A DNA stretch of 27,724 nucleotides from assembly GCA_950071955.1 (NCBI GenBank), contig CATMOC010000001.1, forward strand, positions 1 through 27,724, in the 5' to 3' direction. Below are positions 7,764-16,491 of the stretch, in pieces; positions within the stretch are counted from its first letter, which is position 1, and the number at the start of each line of letters is the position of its first letter. Source of the stretch: an uncultured Mesorhizobium sp. GTDB lineage: Bacteria; Pseudomonadota; Alphaproteobacteria; Rhizobiales; Rhizobiaceae. Below the pieces are notes generated by a model, which saw only the letters and a list, made by a program, of their open reading frames with translations, searched no databases and had not been told where the DNA came from. A program made the position numbers and the translations under genes.

Positions 7764-8923
7764 GACGTCTCGAGCGTGGCGGGGGTGTCGCGCCCGCACA
7801 GCGCGGGCCGGGGGCTGCGCGGGTTCGCGCAGCAGCCGACCGGGCAGACGTCCCACATCGGGCCGAAGCCGCCGACGGCCGTGCGGGTGACCTCCTCGCC
7901 GCGCTCGGCGGCGGCGCGCTCGAGGAACAGGTCGCGGACCATCGTGACGAAGCGGGGGTCGGTGGAGGACGTGGCTGCCCGACGGGCCGGCATGCCGAGC
8001 CGCTCGGCGGTCGCCATCGCCTCGGTGTCGAGGTCGTAGACGACCTCCATGTGGTCGGAGACGAAGCCGATCGGCACCATCACCACCGCGGGCACGCCCG
8101 CGGCGTGCTGCTCCTCGAGGTGGTCGTTGACGTCGGGCTCGAGCCACGGCACCTGCGGCGGTCCCGAGCGCGAGCAGTAGACGACGGCGTGGTCGTGCTC
8201 GACGCCGGTCTGGGCGGCGACCTGCCGCACGACCTCCGCGGCGAGGTCGCGGTGCTGGGCGACGTAGGCTCCGCCGCCGTCGTACCCCTCGCCCTCGCGG
8301 ACCTCGGGGTCGCCGCTGTTCTCGTTCATCGACAGCGGGATGGAGTGGGTGACGAACGCGAGGTGGGCGCCCGCCCGGACGTCGTCGGGGAGGTCCTGGA
8401 GGCTCGCGAGCACCGCGTCGACCACGGGCTCCACGAAGCCCGGGTGGTTGAAGTAGTGGCGCAGCTTGTCCAGCCGCACCGGGCTCCCGGCCACCCCGTC
8501 CGCACCGCCCAGCGGCTCGACGGCGTCCCACAGGTTCTCGCGGTACTGCCGGCAGCTCGACCAGGAGCTGTAGGCGCTGGTGACGAAGCAGGCGGCCCGG
8601 GTGACGCCGTCGGCGGCCATCTGGGCGAGGGTCTCGGAGAGGTAGGGGTCCCAGTTGCGGTTGCCCCAGTAGACCGGCACGTCGATGCCCGCCCCGACCA
8701 GGTCGCTGCGGATCTCCGCCAGCAGCGCGCGGCACTGGTCGTTGATCGGCGAGCGGCCCCCGAAGAGGTGGTAGTGCTCGCCCACCTCCTCGAGGCGCTC
8801 GCGCGGGATGCCGCGGCCGCGCGTGACGTTCTCGAGGAACGGCACGACGTCCTCGGGCTTCTCGGGTCCCCCGAAGGAGACCAGGAGGAGCGCGTCGTAG
8901 GGGCTCACGTCGGGGCTCGCCAT
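7760..8923 (-). CDS. hemH: Ferrochelatase (coproporphyrin III ferrochelatase type)
   Basis: This enzyme inserts Fe2+ into a porphyrin during haem synthesis; in actinobacteria the substrate is normally coproporphyrin III. The protein is 387 aa. It opens with [18 protein letters not shown], has the catalytic His in FVTHSIP (H193) and the conserved Glu in [14 protein letters not shown] (E293). It also carries the cysteines expected for the actinobacterial [2Fe-2S] cluster: C124 in SSCRQYREN and the C-terminal set C360, C364, C365 and C376. A TACGAT box lies 6 bases before the ATG, suggesting a leaderless transcript shared with the phosphatase gene. Confidence 0.95.
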   Translation of the reverse strand: MASPDVSPYDALLLVSFGGPEKPEDVVPFLENVTRGRGIPRERLEEVGEHYHLFGGRSPINDQCRALLAEIRSDLVGAGIDVPVYWGNRNWDPYLSETLAQMAADGVTRAACFVTSAYSSWSSCRQYRENLWDAVEPLGGADGVAGSPVRLDKLRHYFNHPGFVEPVVDAVLASLQDLPDDVRAGAHLAFVTHSIPLSMNENSGDPEVREGEGYDGGGAYVAQHRDLAAEVVRQVAAQTGVEHDHAVVYCSRSGPPQVPWLEPDVNDHLEEQHAAGVPAVVMVPIGFVSDHMEVVYDLDTEAMATAERLGMPARRAATSSTDPRFVTMVRDLFLERAAAERGEEVTRTAVGGFGPMWDVCPVGCCANPRSPRPALCGRDTPATLETS

Positions 8924-8929
8924 GGCCCC

Positions 8930-8935
8930 ATCGTA
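8930..8935 (-). promoter_or_regulatory. Probable -10 box of hemH (leaderless)
   Basis: On the minus strand TACGAT (TAnnnT pattern) ends 6 bases before the ferrochelatase ATG, with only GGGGCC between. A start point at or next to the ATG is implied. Confidence 0.4.
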
Positions 8936-8973
8936 GGAAGGCCCCTCTCACCCCCGCGGGGCGGTCGGGCCGC

Positions 8974-10002
8974 TCAGAGCCAGGGGTCTCCCGGGCCGAC
9001 GTCGCCGGCGACCTCGCAGTCCCGGGTCACGCAGCGCACCACGCCGGTCGCGCTGCCGGTGCGGGTGTCGAGCAGGACGGTGTCCTCGGCCTCGAACCAC
9101 GAGCGGGCGAAGAACCCGTCGGTGCGGTAGCGCCGCACCAGCGAGCCGTCGTCCTCACGCACGATGACCTGTCGCGGGCCGATGCCGTCGGAGAGGATGT
9201 GGGTGGTGGTCATCCGGGTCCCGTCGGCGGAGAAGGTCTCGACGGCCTCCTCGCACGAGCGCCACAGCCTGGTGTCGGGGTCGGAGAGGCTCGAGACGAC
9301 CGTGCAGCCGCCCTCGTAGGGGTCCTTCGTGAACGACGCCAGCCGGTCGGCGGCGAGGTCGGCGCGGAAGCCTGCGCGACCGACGACCCGCGTCACCTTC
9401 CCCGTGCCGAGGTCCCAACGGGAGGTCACGTTGCGCTCGTACCGACCGAGCAGCACCTCGCCGCCGTCGTCCGACAGCCTCGCGTCGAGCACCGACGGGT
9501 AGCCGCGCTGCCGGACCCGGGCCACCTCGTCGCCCGAGGGCAGGGCGAACGCACGCAGCCGGCTGACCTCGCGCCGGAACAGGTAGCGCACGACGACGAA
9601 CGTCGACCCGTCCTGCCCGGCGATGGCGTGCTCGGTGTCGCGCAGGGTGAGCAGCGTGCGGTCGGCCGCGTCGTGGCGCACGAGCCGGACCTGGTAGACC
9701 GCCTCGCCGGCCTTCTTGCGTCGCACCGAGACGACGTGGGCGCCGGGCTCGACGGTGCCGAGGAGCAGCACGTTCCTGCCCCGCACGCGGGTCTCCTGCT
9801 CCCCCTCCACGATCGTGCGCCCCACGACGTGGGGCACCGACGTCGCGGGGCTCTCCTCGAGCGTCGCGGGCCGGACCTTCGTGGTGTTCGGCGCCGCGGA
9901 CGCGGGTGCGGCACCGAGCAGCGGGGCGAGCAGCGGGGCGAGCGCCAGGACGGCCAGCGTGCGGCGCGTGCCGCGCGGTCGGGTCAGGCGGGCTCTGGAC
10001 AT
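8974..10002 (-). CDS. Secreted protein of unknown function, possibly beta-propeller-like
   Basis: The ATG at 10002 has GGAGG 6 bases upstream and gives 342 aa. Residues 1 to about 37 form a signal peptide: a basic region with TRRTL, a hydrophobic core LAVLALAPLLAPLLG and a cleavage site after ASA. The mature part is beta-strand rich with repeated motifs such as FVVVRYLFRREVSRLRAFAL, DARLSDDGGEVLLGRYE and FSADGTRMTTTH, which resemble blades of a WD40- or TolB-like propeller. No enzyme motif is visible, and I do not recognise a family. Four cysteines in the C-terminal half could form disulphides. It is divergent from the MFS gene. Confidence 0.75.
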   Translation of the reverse strand: MSRARLTRPRGTRRTLAVLALAPLLAPLLGAAPASAAPNTTKVRPATLEESPATSVPHVVGRTIVEGEQETRVRGRNVLLLGTVEPGAHVVSVRRKKAGEAVYQVRLVRHDAADRTLLTLRDTEHAIAGQDGSTFVVVRYLFRREVSRLRAFALPSGDEVARVRQRGYPSVLDARLSDDGGEVLLGRYERNVTSRWDLGTGKVTRVVGRAGFRADLAADRLASFTKDPYEGGCTVVSSLSDPDTRLWRSCEEAVETFSADGTRMTTTHILSDGIGPRQVIVREDDGSLVRRYRTDGFFARSWFEAEDTVLLDTRTGSATGVVRCVTRDCEVAGDVGPGDPWL

Positions 10003-10130
10003 GAGGACCTCCGTCGGGTCGGTGTCGGGACGACGGCCCGAGCGGCCGTCCACCCCCTCAGACGCACCTCGACGGCGGTTGGTTGTGACGCGGTGGTGAT
10101 CCGGCGCACATCGGGCGTGAGAGGGGTGCT

Positions 10131-10147
10131 CACCGATTCGATCGGTG
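10131..10147. promoter_or_regulatory. Interrupted palindrome upstream of the MFS gene, candidate operator
   Basis: CACCGAT-tcg-ATCGGTG is a perfect 7-bp inverted repeat with a 3-base centre. It ends 14 bases before the probable -10 box at 10162-10167 and so covers the -35 region, where a repressor would block transcription. It could also be read as a hairpin, but it would lie outside a leaderless mRNA. Confidence 0.5.
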
Positions 10148-10161
10148 TCGCTGCACGGTCG

Positions 10162-10167
10162 TAGATT
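10162..10167 (+). promoter_or_regulatory. Probable -10 box of the MFS gene (leaderless)
   Basis: TAGATT fits TAnnnT and ends exactly 7 bases before the ATG at 10175. No ribosome-binding site is present in those 7 bases. Confidence 0.45.
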
Positions 10168-10174
10168 CCGCAGC

Positions 10175-11314
10175 ATGAAGCGCTACCTCCTCGTGCTGCG
10201 CCGCCCCGGGGCGCTGCGCTTCTCCTCCGCCGGCCTCGTGGCGCGCCTGCCGATCGCGATGATCGGCCTGGGCATCGTGCTGCTGGTCGAGGCCGGGTCG
10301 GGCTCCTACGCGCTCGCCGGCACGGTCTCGGCGGCGTACATGATCGCCAACGCGCTGCTCGCCATCGTCCAGGGACGCCTGCTCGACAAGGTCGGCCAGG
10401 GCCCGGTCCTCGCGGTCGCGAGCATCGTCTTCGGCGTCTCGCTCTCGCTGCTCACGGTCGCGGTCGAGGCCGACTGGCCGGTCGCGACGTGGTACGCCGC
10501 CGCTGCCGTCGCCGGCGGCACCCTGCCGCAGATCGGCTCCGCGGTGCGGGCCCGCTGGTCCCACGTGCTCGACCAGCCCGCCGAGGTGCAGACCGCCTAC
10601 GCGCTCGAGGCCGTGCTCGACGAGGTCTGCTTCGTCCTCGGCCCGATCCTGGTGACGGTGCTCGCCACCACCGTCGACCCGGTGCTCGGCGTGGTCGCCG
10701 CGCTCGTCACCGGCGTGGTCGGCGGCCTCGCCTTCGCCGCGCAGCGCGGCACCGCACCTCCCGTCGCTCCGCGGCACGAGGCACGCGGGCCGCGTCCGCC
10801 GATGCCGTGGCGGACGGTCGTCCCGCTGGTGGTCGTGACGGCGGCGCTCGGTGTGCTGTTCGGCTCCATCGAGGTCACCACGGTCGCCTTCTCCGAGGAG
10901 CAGGGCACCAAGGCGTACGCCGGCGGCCTGCTCGCGCTCTACGCGCTCGGCAGCCTGCTGGCCGGCGTCGTGACCGGCGCCATGACCCTGCGGCGCGGCC
11001 CGGCCGCCCGCGTGCGCATCGGCGCCGTCGGCATGGCCGCTGCCATGGTGCCGCTCTTCCTCATCGACTCGGTGCCGCTGATGGGCCTGGTGCTGCTCGT
11101 CGGCGGCGCGGCGATCGCCCCCACGCTGATCGCAACCATGTCGCTGACCGAGGCCTCCGTGCCGCGGGCACGCCTGACCGAGGGCATGGCCGTGATGCAC
11201 ACCGGCCTGCTCGCCGGCGTCGCCCCGGGCGCCGCCGTGGCCGGCTACGTCATCGACCACTCCGGCGCGTCCGCGGCGTACCTCGTGCCCCTGGTCGCCG
11301 GTCTCGTCGCGGTC
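10175..11314 (+). CDS. Major facilitator superfamily transporter, C-terminus cut off
   Basis: From the ATG, 380 codons of a 12-helix-type membrane transporter are present: MKRYLLVLRRPGALRFSSAG, the first helices with GTVSAAYMIANALLAIVQGRLLDKVG (cytoplasmic 2-3 loop of the MFS type), a central loop rich in Arg and Pro (about 200-216) and C-terminal helices to AYLVPLVAGLVAV. Relatives are about 400 aa, so roughly 20-30 residues are lost. The frame then runs into sequence whose other strand is the QuiC-like gene, so the cut is the block joint near 11300. The substrate is unknown; drug or small-molecule efflux is only a guess. Confidence 0.85.
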
Positions 11315-11316
11315 GT
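11297..11316. other. Joint between two genomic blocks inside the MFS gene and quiC
   Basis: About 20 bases (gccggtctcgtcgcggtcgt) are compatible with both sides. On the plus strand they encode AGLVAV of the MFS transporter; on the minus strand they encode YDRDETG of the dioxygenase-like domain. Beyond the joint each reading frame loses similarity to its family. GC level drops to the right. No mobile-element sequence is present. Confidence 0.8.
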
Positions 11317-13021
11317 AGAGGATGTCGAACGCGCGCAGCCGCTCCGTCTGCTCCGGAGCGAGACCGAGGCGGGCCTCCAGGTCGTCGAAGTAGTTCGGCG
11401 ATATCTTCAGCGGCATGAAGCCGTTCTCGCGCAGTCGCGCCGCGGTGGCGAAGATGTCATCGGTTGCGAAGGCGAGGTGCTGCACGCTCGACCCGAAGGT
11501 TTCCGCGATGAAATGGCCGGCCAAAGTCTTGCGGTTCTCGGCCCCGTTGAGGGTAAGCCGCAACGCACCGTCATCGCTCTCGATGACCTGGCTGCGCACA
11601 AGGCCGGACGGGTCGACGACGTCGACCATGGGCGATTTCCGCGTCCTGAAGATCGATGTGTAGAAGAGCAGCCAGGTCAGCATCTCCTCGTAGTTCATCG
11701 TCTGCGCGATGTGGTCGATGCGCGACAGCCTCGCGGACCCGTGCGGCGCTGGTGCGAGCGGCTCGAACTCGACGTCCCACACGTGCGCCGTCCGCCCGTC
11801 GATAAAGTAGATCACGCCGCCGCCGACGCCCCTGATGGCGGGGATGGCGAGTTCACCCGGCCCGTGGCGCTGTTCGAAGGTCTCCGCGCCCAGCGCGCGG
11901 GCACGCTCAACTGTCGCGACCGCGTCCGCGACACGCAAGCCGATCGCATAGGCCGACGTGCCGTGGACGATATAGGAGGAGTGGGCGAAGCCGTCGCGCT
12001 CGGTGTTGACGACGAGGTTGATGCCGCCCTGGCGGTAGAGCGTGACCTCCTTGTTGCGGTGACGGGCGACCGCGGCGAAGCCCATCGCCTCGAACAGCCT
12101 GCCCAGCTCCTCTGCCTCCTGCTCGTCGGCGGCGAACTCGACGAACTCCACGCCCTGCGCCTCGATGCGGTCCGGGATGTCCGGGACCTCGATGGCCATA
12201 GCCGGCTCCAGCCGGGCAACCTGGTCCATCAGGTAGATCAGCGACCGCCGCCCATCGACCGAGATCGACCGCGGCGAGCCGCCGCGAAACTGGTCGTTAA
12301 AGATTTCGAGCGACAGCGGCCCGTCATAGCCCGTCGCCGCAACGGCCCGCATGAAGTCCGTCACGGCCAGGTCGCCCTCGCCGGGCATGCTGCGGAAGTG
12401 GCGGGACCAGTAGAGCAGGTCCATGTCGATGCGGGGCGCGTCGGCGAGCTGGACGATGAAGATCCGGTCGCCGGGTATCGCTCGGATCGTGTCAGGATCG
12501 ATTTTCTTCGCCAGGGTATGGAAGGAATCCAGGATGAGCCCGATGTTCGGGTGGTCGGCGCGTCGCACGATCTCCCAGGCGTCGCGGTGGTCGCTCACGT
12601 GCCGTCCCCAGGCGAGCGCCTCGTAGCCGACACGCATCCCCCGCCTGGCCGCCCGTTCTCCGAGCTCGCGAAAATCAGCCGCCGCGCGGTCGATGCCGCC
12701 GAGCGACAGCGGCGACACGTTCGAGCAGACCAGCATCAGGTCCGTACCGAGTTCCGCCATCAGGTCGAACTTGCGCTCGGCGCGATCGAAGGTCCGCGTG
12801 CGGTGCGGCTCCGGCATTCCCTCGAAATCGCGAAACGGCTGGAACAACGTGATTTCGAGGCCATGGTCGCGGACCATGCGGCCGACCTCGGCTGGCGTGC
12901 CGTCGAAGGCGAGGAAATCGTTCTCGAAGATTTCGACGCCATCGAAGCCGGCCGCGGCGATCGCCGCCAGCTTCTCGCGCAGGTCGCCGCTGATCGAGAC
13001 GGTGGCGATCGAGGTTTTCAA
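11297..13021 (-). CDS. quiC: 3-dehydroshikimate dehydratase, QuiC type (sugar-phosphate isomerase/HPPD-like fusion), C-terminus cut off
   Basis: This enzyme dehydrates 3-dehydroshikimate to protocatechuate. The N-terminal TIM-barrel half carries the metal ligands of the QuiC/QsuB family: E134 (YEALAWG), D165 and H168 (LILDSFHTL), Q191 (IVQLAD) and E239 (LSLEIFND). The second half, from about residue 285, is a 4-hydroxyphenylpyruvate-dioxygenase-like domain with His near 438 (RIDHIAQTMN) and near 516 (SVQHLAFATDD). The frame is lost after FDILYDRDETG at the block joint, so about 50-60 residues and the expected third ligand, a Glu, are missing. The TTG start overlaps the aroQ stop as TTGA. Confidence 0.9.
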
Positions 13022-13458
13022 GGTCCGCCGCCTTCGATCATGTCGACCAGCGCCCGCACCGCAACCGGATAGCCCCGCGGGCCGAGCCCGGCGATGACCG
13101 CCGTGGCTGCCTTCGAGACCAGCGAATGATGGTAGATCTCCTCGCGGCGGTGGATGTTGGAGATGTGCAGCTCGATGATCGGCCCGGAAAACATCTTCAG
13201 CGCATCGAGCAGCGGAATGGAGCGGAAGGACAGGCCGGCGGGATTGATGACGATGCCTGCGCCCTCGTCGATGGCCTCGTGCACCCAGTCGACCAGCTGG
13301 TGCTCCGCGTTCGTCTGAAGAAAACGGATCGGCCGATCCGCGGCTGCCTCCCGGCACATCGCCTCGATCTGGCCCAGCGTCGTCGTGCCGTATATCTCCG
13401 GTTCGCGCTTGCCGAGACGGTTGAGGTTCGGCCCGTTGAGGACGTAGATCGGCTTCAT
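13018..13458 (-). CDS. aroQ: Type II 3-dehydroquinate dehydratase
   Basis: It converts 3-dehydroquinate to 3-dehydroshikimate; in this operon the role is catabolic. The 146-aa length is normal. Conserved features are LNGPNLNRLGKREPEIYG with R18 and catalytic Y23, N72 in VINPAG, catalytic H98 in ELHISN and the arginines of HRREEIYHHS. The active-site loop that usually reads PGAYTHTS is PAGLSFRS here, a marked variant although the core catalytic residues remain. The gene lies 3 bases after the dctM stop and overlaps quiC, which links uptake with the next catabolic step. Confidence 0.93.
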   Translation of the reverse strand: MKPIYVLNGPNLNRLGKREPEIYGTTTLGQIEAMCREAAADRPIRFLQTNAEHQLVDWVHEAIDEGAGIVINPAGLSFRSIPLLDALKMFSGPIIELHISNIHRREEIYHHSLVSKAATAVIAGLGPRGYPVAVRALVDMIEGGGP

Positions 13459-13461
13459 GGT

Positions 13462-14763
13462 CTATCCCTGGTATCCGAGGAGGCGAGGCAGCCAGAGCAC
13501 GAGGTCCGGCACGAAGGTGATGAGTGCGAGCGCGACCAGCATCGACATCAGGAACGGCATCGTGTCCCGCACCAGATCGCGCAGCGGCACTTCGGCGATG
13601 CGGGTCATGATGAAGAGCAGGAGGCCGTAGGGCGGCGTGATCAGGCCGATCATGATGTTGACGACGACCATCACCCCGAAATGCACCATGTCGACGCCGA
13701 GCGCCTGTGCCGTCGGGATCAATACGGGAATGATGACCAGCAGGATTGTGGTGCCTTCCAGGAGGCAGCCCAGCAGCAGCAGCACGACGTTGACCAGGAT
13801 CAGGAATCCGGTCGGCGACAGGTCCCAAGCCCGCAGCAGGACGGCGAGGGACTGCGGAATGTTCTCCACCGTCACGACGTAGTTGAAGACCAGCGCGCCG
13901 GCGATCAGCATGCCGATGGAGGCGGTGGTTCGGGCGCTATTGAGCACCGAGCGGTAGAACTCGCCGAAGCTGACGCTTCGGTAGAGCACCACCGAGATCA
14001 ACAGGGCATAGGCGGCCGCGATGGCCGCAGCCTCGGTCGGCGTGGTCGCCCCCGAATAGATGCCGCCCAGAAGCACGACGGGCATCATGAGGGTGGGCAG
14101 CGCGCGCCAGGTCACGCGCGGCAGTTCGCGCAGCGGCGTTGGCCGTTCGACCGGAAACCCCTTCCGCCGCGCGTCGAAGACCACGATCACCATCTGGGCG
14201 AAGGCCATCAACAGGCCGGGAACGACGCCTGCCAGGAACAGGTAGCCGATCGAAGCGTCCGAAACGAGTGCGTAGATCACCATCGGGATCGAGGGCGGGA
14301 TGATCGGTCCGATCACGGCGGTTGCGGCGGTCAGTGCGGCGGCATAGCTCGCCGGATACTTTCCGTCCTTGGTCATCAGCAACTGCATCATCTTCCCAGT
14401 GCCGGCGGCGTCGGCGATGGCCGAGCCCGACATGCCGGCGAAGATGATCGACTGCAGGATGTTGACGTGCGCCAGCCCGCCGCGGAACCGGCCGACGACC
14501 GCGTTGCAGAAGGTCATCAGCCGGTCGGTCATCGAGCCGATGTTCATCAGCTCCGCTGCGAGGATGAACAGCGGCACGGCCAGGATGATATAGTTGGAAT
14601 ACATCCCGTTGAGGAACTGCTCCGCAGCCGTTCCCATGTCGAGGCCCGCGAGCGCGAGGTAGAGGATCGAGCCCGCGATCATCGAATGGCCGATCGGCAG
14701 GCCGAGCAAGGCGAGCGCCGTGATGGCGATCAGCGACAGCGAGAAGGGGCTGGCCAGGTTCAT
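13462..14763 (-). CDS. dctM: TRAP transporter large permease subunit DctM (hydroaromatic-acid operon)
   Basis: A 433-aa inner-membrane protein of the DctM family, with about 12 hydrophobic segments. Typical blocks are AGMSGSAIADAAGTGKMM (about 110-127), VIGPIIPPSIPMVIYAL and the late NIMIGLITPPYGLLLF, whose PP motif is repeated in both halves of the protein. It forms the Na+-driven channel together with DctQ. The start overlaps the dctQ stop (ATGA) and aroQ follows after 3 bases. The neighbourhood indicates quinate, shikimate or 3-dehydroshikimate as the substrate. Confidence 0.93.
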   Translation of the reverse strand: MNLASPFSLSLIAITALALLGLPIGHSMIAGSILYLALAGLDMGTAAEQFLNGMYSNYIILAVPLFILAAELMNIGSMTDRLMTFCNAVVGRFRGGLAHVNILQSIIFAGMSGSAIADAAGTGKMMQLLMTKDGKYPASYAAALTAATAVIGPIIPPSIPMVIYALVSDASIGYLFLAGVVPGLLMAFAQMVIVVFDARRKGFPVERPTPLRELPRVTWRALPTLMMPVVLLGGIYSGATTPTEAAAIAAAYALLISVVLYRSVSFGEFYRSVLNSARTTASIGMLIAGALVFNYVVTVENIPQSLAVLLRAWDLSPTGFLILVNVVLLLLGCLLEGTTILLVIIPVLIPTAQALGVDMVHFGVMVVVNIMIGLITPPYGLLLFIMTRIAEVPLRDLVRDTMPFLMSMLVALALITFVPDLVLWLPRLLGYQG

Positions 14764-15278
14764 ACGCCGGAACTCGCCTTCGTCGGGTCGAGCCGGTCGG
14801 TTTCATCACCTCTGAGCGCGTGGAAGCCGAGCCAGAGATAGCGGAGAATGCTGGCCACGACGAAGACGATGTAGATCGAGAAAAGCCAGTCGAAGCGTAT
14901 CTTGAGATAGGCGGTGCTCTCGACCTTCATGAAGGTGACGTAATCGAGGACGGCCGGGAACGACATGCCATAGAGCACGATCAGTGCCGCGGCCGATACC
15001 AGCGTCATTGCGCGCCGCGTGCGGGGCCCGACCCCGCCATAGATCAGGTCGAAGCGGATCTCCTCCTCCTCGCGCACGACGAAGGCCGCGCCGAAGAGCA
15101 CGATCCAGATCCACAGGACGACGCTGATCTCGTTGGTCCAGCCGATCGGCAGGTTGAGAACGTAGCGGAACGTGATCTGGAGCAGGAAGGCAGCGAACAT
15201 CGCAACGAGCATCGCCGCGAGCAGGTTTTCGGCCCTCCGGTAGAGCCATGCGCCGAGGGGCGCCCATCCGCTGGCCAT
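14760..15278 (-). CDS. dctQ: TRAP transporter small permease subunit DctQ (hydroaromatic-acid operon)
   Basis: A 172-aa protein with four hydrophobic segments in the DctQ layout. The conserved signature is LQITFRYVLNLPIGWTNEIS (about 34-53), followed by a WIWIVLFGAAFVVREEEEIRFD helix and an acidic loop. It stabilises DctM in the inner membrane. GGAGG lies 8 bases before the ATG. It is separated from dctP by 66 bases that contain a strong hairpin, and it overlaps dctM. Confidence 0.92.
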   Translation of the reverse strand: MASGWAPLGAWLYRRAENLLAAMLVAMFAAFLLQITFRYVLNLPIGWTNEISVVLWIWIVLFGAAFVVREEEEIRFDLIYGGVGPRTRRAMTLVSAAALIVLYGMSFPAVLDYVTFMKVESTAYLKIRFDWLFSIYIVFVVASILRYLWLGFHALRGDETDRLDPTKASSGV

Positions 15279-15300
15279 CAGGTCATCCTCCGGAGAAAGT

Positions 15301-15327
15301 GCCGCCGGAAGATCTGCTTCCGGCGGC
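15301..15327 (-). terminator. 11-bp hairpin between dctP and dctQ (attenuator or mRNA-stability element)
   Basis: GCCGCCGGAAG (15301-15311) pairs perfectly with CTTCCGGCGGC (15317-15327) around the 5-base loop atctg. It starts 17 bases after the dctP stop in the direction of transcription. It has no following T-run, so partial termination or protection of the dctP mRNA end is more likely than full termination. The second TRAP operon has an equivalent hairpin. Confidence 0.7.
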
Positions 15328-15344
15328 GGCGGCCGCGTCGAACC

Positions 15345-16331
15345 TCAGAGGGCGTTTATCTTGTCGACCATGCCGGCAGGCCACGCCTTGGCCTGTTCGG
15401 AAGCGAGATACTTGTCCTGCACGTGCTTGCGGAAGGCGGCGACGTCCGGCTCGTAGATATTCAGGCCCTTGGACTTGAAACTTTCCGCCAGTTCCTTCTC
15501 GCGGGCGAGGTGCTTCTCGGTAGAGAAGTCGATGGCCTTGTCGGCGGCGGCCTGGAACGTCGCCTGCTTCTCCGCGCCCATGTCGTCCCACACCTTCTTG
15601 GAAACGGAGAGCAGGTCGTAGCCGACGAGGTGCGAGGTCAGCACGATCTGGCTCATCACCTCGTAGAACTTCATGTTCTCGACGTTCGGGAGCGGGTTGT
15701 CCTGTCCGTCGATCGCCCCGGTCTGCAGGCCGGTATAGACCTCTGCATAGGCCATCGGAGTGGGATTCGCCCCGAGCGCCTCGCCGAGGAACTGCCAAGC
15801 GTCGCCGCCGGGCATGCGCAGCTTGATGCCCGCCATGTCGGCCGGCGTCTTGATCTCCTTGTCGACCTTCAGGCCGACCTGGCGCACGCCGAAATAAGTC
15901 GGGCCGAGCACCTTCACGCCGAGCTGGTCTTCGGTCATCTGCTTCATCTCCGCACCGGCATCCGAGGCGAAGAAGGCCTTGAGGTGCGCCGCGTCGCGGA
16001 AGAGGTAGCCGGCGGTAAGGATCGACCAGGCCGGTATCTGCTTGGAGATGTCCTGCGGGGCGATGTTGCCCATCTCCAGGTTGCCCCGCTGAAGGGCCAC
16101 GAGCTCGGTTCCCTGCTTGAACAGGTTGCCGCCATAGTAGCCTTCGAACGCGAAGTCGTTGGCGATCGCGTCGGAGAACATCTTCATCATCTCGGCGCGG
16201 ATGTCCTGCTCCGAGAAGACCGCCGAGAAGCGCAGCTTCGGCTTGTCCTGCGCAAACACCGGAATGGCTGCGGTAGCGCCGATCGCGGCGGCGCCGGCAA
16301 GAAACGTTCTGCGGTTGGTCATGATATTCAT
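15345..16331 (-). CDS. dctP: TRAP transporter substrate-binding protein DctP (hydroaromatic-acid operon), Tat-exported
   Basis: A 328-aa periplasmic binding protein. The N-terminus MNIMTNRRTFLAGAAAIG carries a twin-arginine motif (RRTFLAG), then a hydrophobic core ending near PVFAQD, so export is probably by Tat. The family features are LFKQGTELVALQRGNLEMGN (about 70-90), the carboxylate-binding Arg in AGIKLRMPGG (R172), and EVYTGLQTGAIDGQDNPL. GGAGG lies 7 bases before the ATG. It is the first transporter gene after the dehydrogenase, and dctQ and dctM follow. The ligand is inferred from the pathway genes. Confidence 0.92.
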   Translation of the reverse strand: MNIMTNRRTFLAGAAAIGATAAIPVFAQDKPKLRFSAVFSEQDIRAEMMKMFSDAIANDFAFEGYYGGNLFKQGTELVALQRGNLEMGNIAPQDISKQIPAWSILTAGYLFRDAAHLKAFFASDAGAEMKQMTEDQLGVKVLGPTYFGVRQVGLKVDKEIKTPADMAGIKLRMPGGDAWQFLGEALGANPTPMAYAEVYTGLQTGAIDGQDNPLPNVENMKFYEVMSQIVLTSHLVGYDLLSVSKKVWDDMGAEKQATFQAAADKAIDFSTEKHLAREKELAESFKSKGLNIYEPDVAAFRKHVQDKYLASEQAKAWPAGMVDKINAL

Positions 16332-16491
16332 AGGTCTTCCTCCCTGGTTGATCGTCAAAAAGCGGTGATCCTCGCCTCGACCCTTTCCGGCAGCTTTGCG
16401 GAACGCGGGCATGCGAGATTCTTCGTACGCGGGCAGATGTGCCGGGCTTCCAGTGCGGGAGCCGAGAAGGGCGGTGGTGCCACGCGCGTCG

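Noticed and set aside
6891..8951. A 686-codon minus-strand frame that looks like a fusion with the inositol monophosphatase
   Set aside because: Its N-terminal two thirds are an Arg/Gly-rich shadow of ferrochelatase, which is read in another frame with all its motifs. The phosphatase starts at the GTG overlapping the ferrochelatase stop.
3176..11297. The central block as a genomic island acquired by transfer
   Set aside because: It carries only conserved actinobacterial housekeeping-type genes, no integrase, repeats or tRNA, and both ends cut genes in mid-frame. Mis-assembly explains this better.
10130..13828. A 1232-codon minus-strand frame and a 975-codon plus-strand frame covering the same region
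   Set aside because: Both cross the block joint and run through several real genes in the wrong frame. They are products of high GC content, and only the QuiC-type segment of the minus frame is genuine.
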